Shown here: positions 16,772 through 26,753 of the stretch, piece by piece
Layout of the letters: each line of letters starts with the position of its first letter
Numbering within the stretch: the first letter of the stretch is position 1
The notes under the pieces: model-generated
What the model was told of the DNA's origin: nothing
The model's input: the letters and a program-made list of their open reading frames with translations, nothing else
The model's database searches: none
Position numbers and translations under genes: made by a program
Assembly (NCBI GenBank): GCA_965116395.1
Contig: OZ220684.1
Coordinates: forward strand, 4,092,001-4,156,000
Direction: 5' to 3'
Length of the DNA stretch: 64,000 bases
Origin: Bin5 sp965116395
GTDB taxonomy: Bacteria > Chloroflexota > Anaerolineae > Caldilineales > Caldilineaceae

Positions 16772-17662
16772 CTAACCAACGCCAACCGGAGCCAGCTTCC
16801 TGCCGCGCGGCGCCACCGGTTCGAGAATCTGGCGGCGCTCCGGTGTCAGGCGGGCGGCGAACTCAGGTGACAACTGGTAGTTGAAGCGGGTGCGCAGGTA
16901 GCGCGGAGAATAGCGGTAGATGACCGAGCGGCGGAATCCCGGGTTGGTGCGCTCGGCTGAGCCGTGGGTGATGGCGTCGGTGAAGAAGACGACGTCGCCG
17001 GCTTCAAGGTAGATTTCCTTCATGCCGAGGGCGGTGCCGGCGGCCTCGCGCTCAAAGTGGGCGGCAACGATGCCTTGGCCATCCAATTCCAGGCGGGGAT
17101 GGACCTCGGTCGCTTTGTGGCTGCCGGGCACGAGGACGGTAGGGCCGTCACCGGGGCCGATGTCTTCAAGGGCCATCAGGACGTTGATCTGGCCCACCAT
17201 CCATGCGCCGGTATTGTGCTGGCGGAATGTCAGGTAGAAGAGAGGTGTGTGCCCTCCGCAGTGGATATAGAGGAAGCCGCCGGGGCCGCGAATATTGAGC
17301 AGGTTCTCGTGAATCGAGACGCCGTTGACTTCATTTATGTAGCGGGCTGCGAGTGGGTACCAGGAGGGGTGGTCGATTAGCCGCTCGAAGACATCGCCGC
17401 CTTCGACGATGTTCTGAAAGTTTACGCCATCGTCCTGGCCGTAGCTGTGGATCTCGACATTGCCGATCCAGTATTCCGGGTCCGGGTTGACACTGAGCTG
17501 TGCTTCGCCCAGAATTGGCGGGTTTTCGACGTGGGCCCAATTGTCGTCCACCCAACTGTTCATTTCATCGAGGTCATCTTTGGATATGGCGTCTTTGAGG
17601 ACGAGATAACCTTGCAGGTCGAACAGGTAATCGAGTTGCTTTAGCTCTTCTTTGGAACGCAA
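16772..17662 (-). CDS. PhyH-family protein with HxG in place of the HxD iron motif
   Basis: 296 residues of the phytanoyl-CoA dioxygenase fold: the landmark VLVPGSHKATEVHP follows an ALEDIGPGDGPT block, and the distal His233 lies in TDAITHGSAERTN with Arg244 after it. At the proximal iron site the sequence is His134-Cys-Gly136, not His-x-Asp. Many PhyH homologues of environmental bacteria carry a similar H-x-G-G. In some Fe/2OG halogenases an Ala or Gly at this place frees a site for chloride. It could be such a variant, or use another carboxylate. It is 81 bases after the sugar permease gene and 42 before the radical SAM gene, so likely in the same operon. Confidence 0.75.
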   Translation of the reverse strand: MRSKEELKQLDYLFDLQGYLVLKDAISKDDLDEMNSWVDDNWAHVENPPILGEAQLSVNPDPEYWIGNVEIHSYGQDDGVNFQNIVEGGDVFERLIDHPSWYPLAARYINEVNGVSIHENLLNIRGPGGFLYIHCGGHTPLFYLTFRQHNTGAWMVGQINVLMALEDIGPGDGPTVLVPGSHKATEVHPRLELDGQGIVAAHFEREAAGTALGMKEIYLEAGDVVFFTDAITHGSAERTNPGFRRSVIYRYSPRYLRTRFNYQLSPEFAARLTPERRQILEPVAPRGRKLAPVGVG

Positions 17663-17743
17663 TGTGCTATACCTCTCGTTCTGGCAGGGGCCAGATATGG
17701 GTGGCCGGACAGGGCAGCGGCCGCCGGCGGCGAAGGCTGAAGA

Positions 17744-18631
17744 TTACCCTTTGACGCCTGAGACGACGATCCCCTGGACAAAGTAGCGCTGGGCAAAGAA
17801 GAAGAGAATAATCGTCGGGAGGACGCCGAGAATGGAAGCTGCCATGAGCGCCTGCATATTGTTGGTCATATGGCCTTCAAACAGGCGAAGGCCGAGGGCG
17901 ACCGTATAGTTGGGCACGCCCTGGATGTAGATGAGCGGGTGGAGGAAGTCGTTCCACTGGGCGGTGACCATGAAGATAAGGACGACGCCGAGCGCGGGCA
18001 GGCTCAACGGTAGATGGATGCGCCAGAACAGGCCGATGGGGTTGCAGCCATCGATCATGGCGGAGTCATCCAGTTCTCTGGGGATGGTCATAAAGAACTG
18101 GCGCATGAGAAAGACATAGAAGGCGGGCGCAAACCAGTTGGGGATGATGAGAGGGCGATAGGTGCCGATCCAGTCCAGCTCCACAAAAAGAAGGTAGGTG
18201 GGTACGAGACGGACATGCTCGGGCAACATCATGGTCGCGAGGACGATGACGAAAATTTTATCGCGAAAGGGAAAACGAAGGCGGGCAAAACTGAAGCCGA
18301 CTACGGAGGACGAGAGGGCTGTACCGATTGCGCTGCCGGCAGCGATAAAAGTGCTATTGAGGAAGAATCTGGCGAAAGGGAAGACGGCAAACGGTGTCTT
18401 GAAGTGGTGCCACTCGAACTTGTCAGGCCACCATTCGGGCGGGAACAGGTAGACCTGCGTTGTCGGCATGACCGACGTGCGCAACATCCAATAGAAGGGG
18501 ATAGCGAAGATTACGCCGCCCAGAATGACTGCGCCGTAGAGGAGAAGGCGATAGAGCGTTTCGGAGACTTTGCTGTTGCCGTGCTGCCCTGCTTGGTGAA
18601 CAGCAGCGCCCGTTTGGACCGTGGTTGCCAT
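17744..18631 (-). CDS. Carbohydrate ABC transporter permease (MalG/UgpE type)
   Basis: 295 residues with six predicted membrane helices. The EAA loop that contacts the ATPase is visible as AMIDGCNPIGLFWRIHLPLSLPALG. It has the short N-terminal tail before the first helix typical of MalG-like subunits. It pairs with the permease encoded 39 bases upstream. No ATP-binding subunit is present; such systems often share a common MsmK/UgpC-like ATPase encoded elsewhere. Confidence 0.9.
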   Translation of the reverse strand: MATTVQTGAAVHQAGQHGNSKVSETLYRLLLYGAVILGGVIFAIPFYWMLRTSVMPTTQVYLFPPEWWPDKFEWHHFKTPFAVFPFARFFLNSTFIAAGSAIGTALSSSVVGFSFARLRFPFRDKIFVIVLATMMLPEHVRLVPTYLLFVELDWIGTYRPLIIPNWFAPAFYVFLMRQFFMTIPRELDDSAMIDGCNPIGLFWRIHLPLSLPALGVVLIFMVTAQWNDFLHPLIYIQGVPNYTVALGLRLFEGHMTNNMQALMAASILGVLPTIILFFFAQRYFVQGIVVSGVKG

Positions 18632-18670
18632 ACAATGTGCTCCTGCCGCTTAGAAAACTGTGTTCGCTAC

Positions 18671-19630
18671 CTAGACCCGATCGTAATGCACCCAGGAAGA
18701 CGCGCTGCGCAAGGCGAGAATGACGAAGCCAAGAACGATGATAAAAAGTAACCAGGCCTGGGCAGAGGCGTAGCCGAAATAGAAGTTTTGAAAGCCGGTA
18801 TTGTAGATGTGCAAGACCATGGTGAGGGTGGCGTTATTGGGGCCGCCGCGCGTCATGACCATTGCCTGGGTAAAGACCTGCCAGGACCCGATGATATTAA
18901 GGACAACGTTGAAGAAGATTGTTGGCGTGAGCAGCGGCAGCGTGACCGCGAAGAAGCGGCGGAAAGAGTTGGCGCCGTCGATCTCGGCAGCTTCGTATAG
19001 AGAGGTCGGAATCCCCCGCAGTCCGGCCAGATAGATCAGCATAGCGCCGCCAGCGCCCCAGAAGGCCATAATGATGAGTGACGGCAGCGCCCACTCGGTG
19101 CTGAAAATCCAGCGGGGCGGGTCGATGCCGAGGGGACGCAGCAAGGGACCGAGGATCGAATTGAGCAGACCGATGTCGGGCTGGTATAGCCACTTCCACA
19201 GCAGCGAAACTGCGACGCCGGACACAACGGAGGGGAGGTAGTATAGGGTACGCCAGAAGCTTTGCAAGCGGATGCCCTGATTGAGCATCACGGCGATCAG
19301 CAGCGCGAGCGCGGTGTTGATCGGCACCACGGTAAAGCAGAAGATGGCAGTGTTGAACAGGGCCTTGCGCACGAGGCTGTCGCTCAGGACATTCTGATAC
19401 CATCTCAGGCCGACGAATGTCATCTCAGTCAGAAAGTCGGTGCGAAACAGGCCGATGATAAGTGATGCCAGCATCGGTCCAAAGGTAAAGACGATGAATC
19501 CGATGATCCACGGGGACGCGAGCAGATAGCCGTACCACGCCTCGCGTGTGGACGGTTTCATTGGTTTGCCGTCCCGCCTTAGCCAAGAGAAAGGACCCCG
19601 TTGTGGCTGGCTTTCGGTTATGCTGGCCAT
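18671..19630 (-). CDS. Carbohydrate ABC transporter permease (MalF/UgpA type)
   Basis: 319 residues with six predicted membrane helices and the EAA loop EAAEIDGANSFRRFFAVTLPLL. The N-terminal stretch YGYLLASPWIIGFIVFTFGPML is characteristic of the UgpA/MalF group. It lies between the binding-protein gene and the second permease gene. A strong hairpin (19729-19764) separates it from the binding-protein gene and probably lowers its expression relative to that gene. Confidence 0.9.
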   Translation of the reverse strand: MASITESQPQRGPFSWLRRDGKPMKPSTREAWYGYLLASPWIIGFIVFTFGPMLASLIIGLFRTDFLTEMTFVGLRWYQNVLSDSLVRKALFNTAIFCFTVVPINTALALLIAVMLNQGIRLQSFWRTLYYLPSVVSGVAVSLLWKWLYQPDIGLLNSILGPLLRPLGIDPPRWIFSTEWALPSLIIMAFWGAGGAMLIYLAGLRGIPTSLYEAAEIDGANSFRRFFAVTLPLLTPTIFFNVVLNIIGSWQVFTQAMVMTRGGPNNATLTMVLHIYNTGFQNFYFGYASAQAWLLFIIVLGFVILALRSASSWVHYDRV

Positions 19631-19728
19631 CTGTACCCCTGCCTAACTTTGGTCGCTGCCGTCGGCTGGATTCTACGCCGGCCGGTGGCCACTGTTTGCT
19701 TGCGAATGCAGTTTTTTTGGTCCGTCGG

Positions 19729-19764
19729 ACAAAGGCGTGGGAGGAGATACTCCCACGCCTTTGT
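19729..19764 (-). terminator. 15-bp intercistronic hairpin between binding-protein and permease genes
   Basis: ACAAAGGCGTGGGAG and CTCCCACGCCTTTGT pair perfectly around a six-base loop. It lies just 3' of the binding-protein stop, on the minus strand. No U-run follows, so it is more likely an mRNA-stabilising or attenuating hairpin, like the intercistronic elements after malE, than a full terminator. Confidence 0.6.
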
Positions 19765-19774
19765 GATTAACGGA

Positions 19775-21190
19775 TTAGCTGAGCTTGTCCAGTTCTGCGC
19801 CGAGATCTTCGATGTTGATTTCGCCGCGATTGAAGCGGGTAGCCACTTCACCGTGCTGAACGATGAGGTCAACCGGCTTTTCTCCGAGCAACATAACCTG
19901 GTCGAAGGCCGGCGTCAGGATCTGTTGTTTACAGACCAGATCCTCGGCGAACATTTCTTCGGGCCCGCCAATGTCCTGGCCGACGGAGTCGGTGAACACA
20001 TCGAGGTTGATGTCCTCAAACTTCTCATTGGCGGCGCGCATGATGGAAGCGTATTCAGGCAGCAGGCTCTTGCGTGAAGGCTGCTTCTGCGCCCAGGTGA
20101 TGTAGAGGCGACCGTACAGAGGGCTGGTCAGCCACTTCATCAGATCCCAGGATTCGTCGGGGTGTTCGGTTCCCTTCCAGACCATTGTGCCATCGACGGA
20201 CTGGTGGGTTGTGGGGCCGGCAGGGCCGTCAGGCATGGGAGCTACGTCCCAGCGGAAGGTGGCGCCGTCGGCCTGTACACCGAGGTTCCAGGGGCCAATT
20301 TCCATCAGAGCGACGCGCTGGCCGAGGAAGAGTTCAACGACACCCATGCCGATGTCGGCACCGTAGGCAAAGAGAGGCTCATCGTGGATGATGCTGCGCA
20401 TCCACTCGAGGGCATCGTAGGCCTCGGGCGTGTCCAAACCGCAGTGGGTGTTGTCTTCCTGATCGACCATGTTGGCGCCGAAGCCGCGAATCCAGTACTG
20501 GGACAGCCAGTTGGCGTTCAGGCCATAGTTGGAGGTTCCCCAGAGCTGGGGCTGGGCATCGGCATCGGCAAACTGGCGCAGGAGGTTGGTGTAGTCCTCC
20601 CAGTTCCAGGCGCCCCATTCCTGAGCCGGATAGTCAATGCCTTTTTCGTCGAACATGTCCTTGTTGAAGTAGATCACCTGCGTGCCGGTGAAGCGGGGCA
20701 TCAAGTGAATATCTCCATCCAGTGTCCACGGATCGAACTGGGCCTCGTAGTAGTCGTCGAGGTCTACTTCCTCGGCATCGCGGTCGATATAGGGCTGCAA
20801 GCTGAGCGTCTCGCCCTTCTGCATGAAGAAGGTGGAGCTGGAGCAGCACCACTCGGTCAGATCGGGGGCGTTGCCGGCGACCATGGCGCTCAGAGCGCCT
20901 TCGCGACGGTTGGCACCGCCGGGGTCGGGAAGGAATTCCACCTCGACATTGGGATTGGCTTCCTGGAACTGTGGATAGAACTCTTTCCACAGTTCTGCAA
21001 TGCCGGCGGCGCGCTCCGGTTCGCGTGACTGATAGCGCAGCGAGATCATTTCAGCCATCGCCTCGCCATCACCGCCGTCTGAAGCAGCCGGCGCGGCGGG
21101 CGCGGCACAGGCCGCCAGAAATGCGGTGGCGCCTACACCAGAAGTCAGTCGTAAGAACTGGCGTCGGGTTACGTTTTGCCTCTTTTGCAT
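19775..21190 (-). CDS. Sugar ABC transporter substrate-binding lipoprotein
   Basis: 471 residues. The start at 21190 is chosen because AAGGAG (21201-21206) lies 10 bases upstream, and because the resulting N-terminus has a twin-arginine motif RRQFLR (9-14) followed by a hydrophobic stretch and the lipobox LAAC (Cys28). An Ala/Pro/Gly-rich tether follows. The body resembles family 1 binding proteins for oligosaccharides or glycerol-3-phosphate. The combined Tat motif and lipobox suggest export folded, then membrane anchoring. It heads the apparent operon with two permeases, a PhyH protein and a radical SAM protein. Confidence 0.9.
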   Translation of the reverse strand: MQKRQNVTRRQFLRLTSGVGATAFLAACAAPAAPAASDGGDGEAMAEMISLRYQSREPERAAGIAELWKEFYPQFQEANPNVEVEFLPDPGGANRREGALSAMVAGNAPDLTEWCCSSSTFFMQKGETLSLQPYIDRDAEEVDLDDYYEAQFDPWTLDGDIHLMPRFTGTQVIYFNKDMFDEKGIDYPAQEWGAWNWEDYTNLLRQFADADAQPQLWGTSNYGLNANWLSQYWIRGFGANMVDQEDNTHCGLDTPEAYDALEWMRSIIHDEPLFAYGADIGMGVVELFLGQRVALMEIGPWNLGVQADGATFRWDVAPMPDGPAGPTTHQSVDGTMVWKGTEHPDESWDLMKWLTSPLYGRLYITWAQKQPSRKSLLPEYASIMRAANEKFEDINLDVFTDSVGQDIGGPEEMFAEDLVCKQQILTPAFDQVMLLGEKPVDLIVQHGEVATRFNRGEINIEDLGAELDKLS

Positions 21191-21567
21191 GGTGTGCATT
21201 CTCCTTGAAAGGTTTGGTTGAGAGGTGCCGACTAATTTTGCTAGAGATGACTGGGGCAGCCGTTTGACAGTATCACAAATTGCCAACTGATAGCCCAGTA
21301 TCTGACCTTATCTGGTATAGCGAACTTCTGCTACTCGTGAAACTAAAGGTGTCTTTGGCGGCGAGAACCGCCGTTCGAACTGGATCGCAGTCGCTGCATT
21401 CGCGATGGGGGAGTTATCAAATTAGCGATACAGTCGCAAGTCGCCCAGAGTATATCAGCAAAGCTTGGAAACCCACAAAAACTGAAAAGCAGTGGTGGCG
21501 CGCATGCCGATATTGGGACTGATTTGCAAGCAGGAAGCAGGCCCGGAAGGATAACTTATGGTGCCTG
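21191..21567. other. Intergenic, upstream of the sugar transporter operon
   Basis: 377 bases between the binding-protein start and the end of the HAD gene. Apart from the ribosome binding site at 21201-21206 I see no convincing gene, repeat or promoter match; the operon promoter should lie here. Confidence 0.5.
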
Positions 21568-22428
21568 CTACGACAGGATAAACCGTTCCATGGCCACGGC
21601 CGCGCCGTCCTCTTCAAGGGTTGGCGCGACCCAGTCGGCCTCTGCCTGCACGACCGGGGTAGCCTGCCCCATGCACACTGCGAGGCCGGCTTTTCTGAGC
21701 ATGGGGATGTCGTTCTCGTTGTCACCGATGGCCATCACGCGGTCTGGGTTTATACCGAGCCGTTCCGCCAGGAACAGAAGACCGTGGCCTTTGTTAGCCG
21801 TCGGAGCAGTGCCCTCCACCAGTAAGGGGTGGGAGCGGCAGATGGTCACGCTGCTGCCGAATTGTTGCTGAAGCGCGGCTGTTTGATCGGGTTCCAGCGA
21901 ATGGTCGTTGACGGTGATAAATTTGAGGGGACGGGCGCCGGGGGCGCAAACGATGTCCGAAATGCTTTCGCGCAGTTCTCTGGGACTGCCGAACCAGTGG
22001 TCATAGGTTGTGCTTTCCCAACCCTCCCAACCGCTGTTCTGGTTGGGTGCGCTCGGCGCGCGTTGCACCAGCCGGGTGTGTCCTCCGGACCTGTTGAGAT
22101 AGAAGACCGTGGTGCGCTTTTCAAGGTCAGCCCAGGCTGCCACGCGGCGTGCGGCATCCTCCGGAATCAAAGCTTCGTATAGCACTTCACCGCTTACGGG
22201 ATCGCCAATCACGGCGCCTTGCGCTGTTATCACTGGAAGGGTAATGCCCAAGCCGGGCGCGACGGCGCGTACAAAGTCGAAGATGCGGCCGGTGGCGATT
22301 GTTACCGGCGTTCCCGCGGCTTGTACGGCGGCGATCGCCTTGCGCACGCGCGGCGAGAATCCACCTGCGAATTGTCCATAAATGGTGCCGTCCATATCGA
22401 GGACGACCAACTCGATTTTGGGTTGCAT
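21568..22428 (-). CDS. HAD-superfamily hydrolase, Cof type
   Basis: 286 residues of the Cof/YbiV subfamily (class IIB). Motif I is LDMDGTIYG with nucleophile Asp11, motif II VTIATGR, motif III Lys in TANKGHGLLFLAERLGI, and motif IV AIGDNENDIPML. These enzymes dephosphorylate sugar phosphates and related metabolites (flavin, pyridoxal phosphate). The specific substrate is unknown. Stands alone, between the transporter run and prmC. Confidence 0.88.
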   Translation of the reverse strand: MQPKIELVVLDMDGTIYGQFAGGFSPRVRKAIAAVQAAGTPVTIATGRIFDFVRAVAPGLGITLPVITAQGAVIGDPVSGEVLYEALIPEDAARRVAAWADLEKRTTVFYLNRSGGHTRLVQRAPSAPNQNSGWEGWESTTYDHWFGSPRELRESISDIVCAPGARPLKFITVNDHSLEPDQTAALQQQFGSSVTICRSHPLLVEGTAPTANKGHGLLFLAERLGINPDRVMAIGDNENDIPMLRKAGLAVCMGQATPVVQAEADWVAPTLEEDGAAVAMERFILS

Positions 22429-22606
22429 GTCAGTTTCGTCAGCGCAGAAGGCGCGTCGTTGATACAGATCGAAAGATATGAGTATTAAGGGTATGTCGGG
22501 AGATGCTCACTATGGCCGTGCGGGCAAAGGATATCAGCGGGCAATGCGCACCGTTCTGAAGCCGGCGGCGCGATCTGCCTGCTCGGGAACCTGGCTCTGG
22601 TCGAGG

Positions 22607-23653
22607 TCAGAATTCCAGGGTTACCATTCTCACAAGGCCGCTGTAGTCGCGGCGCAGCCCGACGTAGGAAGGTTTGGGGCGCAGCTGTTGTGCCATTTCC
22701 TGTACGACCTCGCCCTGGCGGGGGGAGATTTCCAGCAGGACGGCGCCGCCTGACTGAACTTTGGACGAGAGCTGCTGCAGAAGGCGTTCGATCAGGTCCA
22801 GGCCTTCGGCGCCTGCTTTCAAGGCAAGGCGCGGCTCGTAATCGCGCACGTCCGATTGCAGGCCGGAATACTCTTCATCGGCTATGTAGGGAAGGTTGGC
22901 CACGATGATATCGGCCGGTTCAGGCAGGGGGCTCAACAGGTCTCCTTCCAGAAACAGAGGCCCGCCATCCGGTGTGAGACGCCTTCTGTTCTCTTCGGCA
23001 ACGTCGAGCGCGTCGCGACTGACGTCTGTTCCATATACCTTAAATTCAGGTGCATGTACGGCAAGTGTTATGGCGATGGCGCCGCTGCCGGTGCCGACGT
23101 CGGCCACCACGACGGGCCGACCGGTCCGGTCGCCGATCTGTGCAAGCACCAGGTCTATGAGCAACTCAGTTTCGGGGCGCGGAATCAAAACGCGGCGGTC
23201 GACGGCAAATTCGAGCCCGTAGAACTCCTTGCGGCCGAGCAGATAGGCCACGGGTTCGCGCCGCCTGCGCCGCGTAATCAGATCTGCATAGCGGCGGCAG
23301 TCGCGGTCGCTGAGTTCATGTTCGTGATGGGCGAAGAGCCAGCTGCGATTTTGTTTTAGCACGTGTGCCAGCAGAACCTGGGAATCCAGTCGGGCCGAGT
23401 CGCTGCCGGAGTCGCTCAGCCGCTGCGCGGCCGAAATCAGGGCGCGGCCGACGGGCGTGCCTTGGGTAAGACTCCAGTGGAAGGGGTCGCTGGGGGCATG
23501 GCTATGGGGCGGTGAACCGTCCGCTGCCGGGTTATCGTCGGTTGGGAGTCCATTACTTTTGCCCGCGGCGTCTGATGTTCCGTCCCGGTGGTTTGAGGCG
23601 ACATAGGGTGAGGGCAGGCCTCTTTTTGGGAGCCTGTCATTGTGCTCTAACAT
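22607..23653 (-). CDS. prmC: Peptide chain release factor N5-glutamine methyltransferase
   Basis: A 348-residue HemK/PrmC SAM-dependent methyltransferase that methylates the Gln of the release-factor GGQ motif. The SAM motif ADVGTGSGAIAI (184-195), IPRPETELL (157-165) and the catalytic tetrapeptide NLPY (253-256) are visible; NPPY is the usual form. The first 60 or so residues are polar, unlike the short helical N-terminus of relatives, so the true start may be internal. It begins three bases after the prfA stop, so prfA and prmC, enzyme and substrate, are one operon. Confidence 0.92.
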   Translation of the reverse strand: MLEHNDRLPKRGLPSPYVASNHRDGTSDAAGKSNGLPTDDNPAADGSPPHSHAPSDPFHWSLTQGTPVGRALISAAQRLSDSGSDSARLDSQVLLAHVLKQNRSWLFAHHEHELSDRDCRRYADLITRRRRREPVAYLLGRKEFYGLEFAVDRRVLIPRPETELLIDLVLAQIGDRTGRPVVVADVGTGSGAIAITLAVHAPEFKVYGTDVSRDALDVAEENRRRLTPDGGPLFLEGDLLSPLPEPADIIVANLPYIADEEYSGLQSDVRDYEPRLALKAGAEGLDLIERLLQQLSSKVQSGGAVLLEISPRQGEVVQEMAQQLRPKPSYVGLRRDYSGLVRMVTLEF

Positions 23654-23656
23654 GCT

Positions 23657-24739
<1,083 letters not shown>

Positions 24740-24781
24740 AGGTCAGTGTTTGGCTGCTAGCCGCAGGATTACAGAAACGGG

Positions 24782-25333
24782 TCAATCGGTGAATATGGGC
24801 AGATTTCCGAGGGCGGTAATCTGATCCCAGGCGCCGGAATCGCCTTCGGTAAAGACGGCCATTTCGCCTGCAATGGTTCCGCCGCCAGTTTGGATCAGCG
24901 AACGGAGGCCCTTCAATGTACTGCCGGTGCTGACAACGTCATCTATAAGTAGCGCCTGCTTCCCTTTGATCAGGGGCAGGTCTTTGCCGTCAATGAATAA
25001 GGTCTGCGGCTGACCGGAAGTGATGCTGACGACTTCGGCTTCCAGGCAGTCTACCATGTAAGGCTTGCGGATTTTGCGCACGATCACAAGGGGTAGACCG
25101 GTGGCGACGGACAAGGCGTGTCCAAGGGGTACGGCTTTCACTTCGGGCGCAAGGATGACGTCCGCGTTCGAGGGCACGCTTTGAGCCAACATCTGGGCGG
25201 CGGTTTCGACGATTTCGGTGTCGCCCAGCATGTTGAAGATGGCGATTTTTATGCCGGGAGCCACCTGGAATATTGGAAGCTCGCGTTCACACTGGCCAAT
25301 TGTTACCCGATAGAAACGTCCATCGTAGCTCAT
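24782..25333 (-). CDS. Adenine phosphoribosyltransferase-like protein
   Basis: 183 residues with the type I phosphoribosyltransferase PRPP loop ALLIDDVVSTGSTLKG (127-142) and the flexible-loop region LVIVRKIRKPYM. Close to Apt or Xpt-type purine salvage enzymes, but the base specificity cannot be read. I start it at 25333, with AGAGGA nine or ten bases upstream; the longer frame to 25480 adds a non-conserved Ser/Thr/Gly-rich stretch. Same strand as prfA, about 40 bases upstream of it. Confidence 0.82.
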   Translation of the reverse strand: MSYDGRFYRVTIGQCERELPIFQVAPGIKIAIFNMLGDTEIVETAAQMLAQSVPSNADVILAPEVKAVPLGHALSVATGLPLVIVRKIRKPYMVDCLEAEVVSITSGQPQTLFIDGKDLPLIKGKQALLIDDVVSTGSTLKGLRSLIQTGGGTIAGEMAVFTEGDSGAWDQITALGNLPIFTD

Positions 25334-25785
25334 AGTCGTGGTTCCTCTGGGCGGGCTGCCGTGCCTGGGCCGGCAACGCATGTTCGACCCGGTGTTCGAA
25401 ATGTTGCTCCCCAAGGGTGTACCAGAATCAGACGTGACAGTACATTCTAACATGGAATATAGTCGATTCCAAGAATTCATGACTGTAGGGTCTGTGCCAA
25501 TTTCTTGGAATCGACGTCGTCTGAATCAGGATTTACAGGATTTGGAGATTTTCAGGATTGCGGGCTAGCGGGTGAGGGCTGTTAATGGGATCCTTTTTCG
25601 TCGGATGAAAGGGCAGAGTGCGAGGGAAAATGATATGGGATGCACGCTGAAGGAGAAGGCCGGGCAAACGCGTCTGAAGTTGGATGTTGGAAAAGGGGGC
25701 GGTGGGGGCCTACGCGGGTTGGTTCTGTCAGTTCCAGGCTAACTGACGCGCTTTACGGTTGGCTGCAGTCAGGATAGTAAAGCCG
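25334..25785. other. Intergenic, no feature recognised
   Basis: The stretch before MITE copy 3 shows only short non-conserved reading frames. The left end of copy 3 could lie within it but has diverged beyond recognition. Confidence 0.4.
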
Positions 25786-25966
25786 CGCTGCCGGAATGAG
25801 GGCGTAAGGACGGTGAGGCATGGTTTTGTAGGGGGGCGTTGCGGGGGCGCAGCCCCTGCACAAGGGAGGCCGCTTGCGGCCGACCGCCCATATGAAAGGG
25901 AAGGGAGAGAGACTACCTGTGCGCGGCTCATTCTGGGTTGGGAAACGGTTGGCTCTGGGTAGCTAT
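25786..25966 (+). repeat. MITE-like element copy 3
   Basis: The core from 25831 matches copies 1, 5 and 6, including GGCCGC/GCGGCC and the following CCCATATGAAAGG. Upstream, GCCGGAATGAGGGCG is shared with copy 5. The right end is degenerate (CTGGGTAGCTAT near 25955-25966), and no left terminal repeat is recognisable. Confidence 0.65.
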
Positions 25967-26006
25967 TGTCGTGCTGTGGGCTGGCACTGATGAGATAGGA
26001 GGACGA

Positions 26007-26426
26007 TTAATACTGACCGGCTTTGCGGCGGATGTGGGGGGCGGACAGGACGGCTGTCAGCAGGCAGACGACGAATATGATGAGCAGGCCGGCAATGCCC
26101 AGGGGATGCAGCGCGGCCATTTCGCCTTCGAAGTAGGCGATTAAGAGACTGACGGCGATGGCGCCGTTGCATATTACCGTGGCGAATAGCGGCGCCGGGG
26201 GCAAATCGGCTGACGCGGCGGCGGACAACTGGCCAATGCCCAGGCCAATCAAGGCACTGCCGCCGATGCGGGCGGTCCAGGCGGAGCCGAGGGTGATGCC
26301 GGCTGTCGTGAAGAGATCGCTGGGATAGATGAGGAGCAGCAGCCCCAATCCGAGACCGATGAGGACCGCGTTTATCCTCAGGCACAGGCGGGCGGCGCGG
26401 TAGTGATCGGTAAAGGTGTAAGCCAT
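26007..26426 (-). CDS. Small four-helix membrane protein, unknown
   Basis: 139 residues from ATG 26426 with four hydrophobic segments: about residues 17-37, 49-70, 73-95 and 104-126. There is no recognisable motif or signal peptide. The longer frame to 26528 adds a Pro/Arg-rich stretch without conservation signs, so I use the internal start. It is divergent from the histidine phosphatase gene. It resembles small bacterial integral membrane proteins of unknown role. Confidence 0.6.
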   Translation of the reverse strand: MAYTFTDHYRAARLCLRINAVLIGLGLGLLLLIYPSDLFTTAGITLGSAWTARIGGSALIGLGIGQLSAAASADLPPAPLFATVICNGAIAVSLLIAYFEGEMAALHPLGIAGLLIIFVVCLLTAVLSAPHIRRKAGQY

Positions 26427-26753
26427 TGCGTGAAGAGCGCTTTCTATGCTGCGCGGGTTGGCGCGAGGCCAACGAGGGGCGGCGCCCGGACCGGGCTTCG
26501 GAAAGAGAATGCTTGGGCAGTATAGCAAAGGCCGGCAAACCTGTCAGGCGTAGGAGAGGTACGACGGTCTTATGTCAAGTTTGGGTCGATACTGAATTGA
26601 CGCCTCCATTTTCGCCTAGGGCCTTTCCGCTATGATACACTGTTACGGTTTGTTTGTGCCGGAACCGGGGTGGTGGGAGATAGCGGACCGGCGGGCGCAG
26701 GAGTGCAGCGGCTATTTCGTGTAGCCAAAATAGAGCCAAAGGGGAGTCGAACT
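26427..26753. other. Divergent intergenic region
   Basis: 327 bases between divergent start codons of the small membrane protein and the histidine phosphatase. It must hold both promoters, but I find no clear hexamer pair. GGGGAG at 26741-26746 is the ribosome binding site of the phosphatase. Confidence 0.4.
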
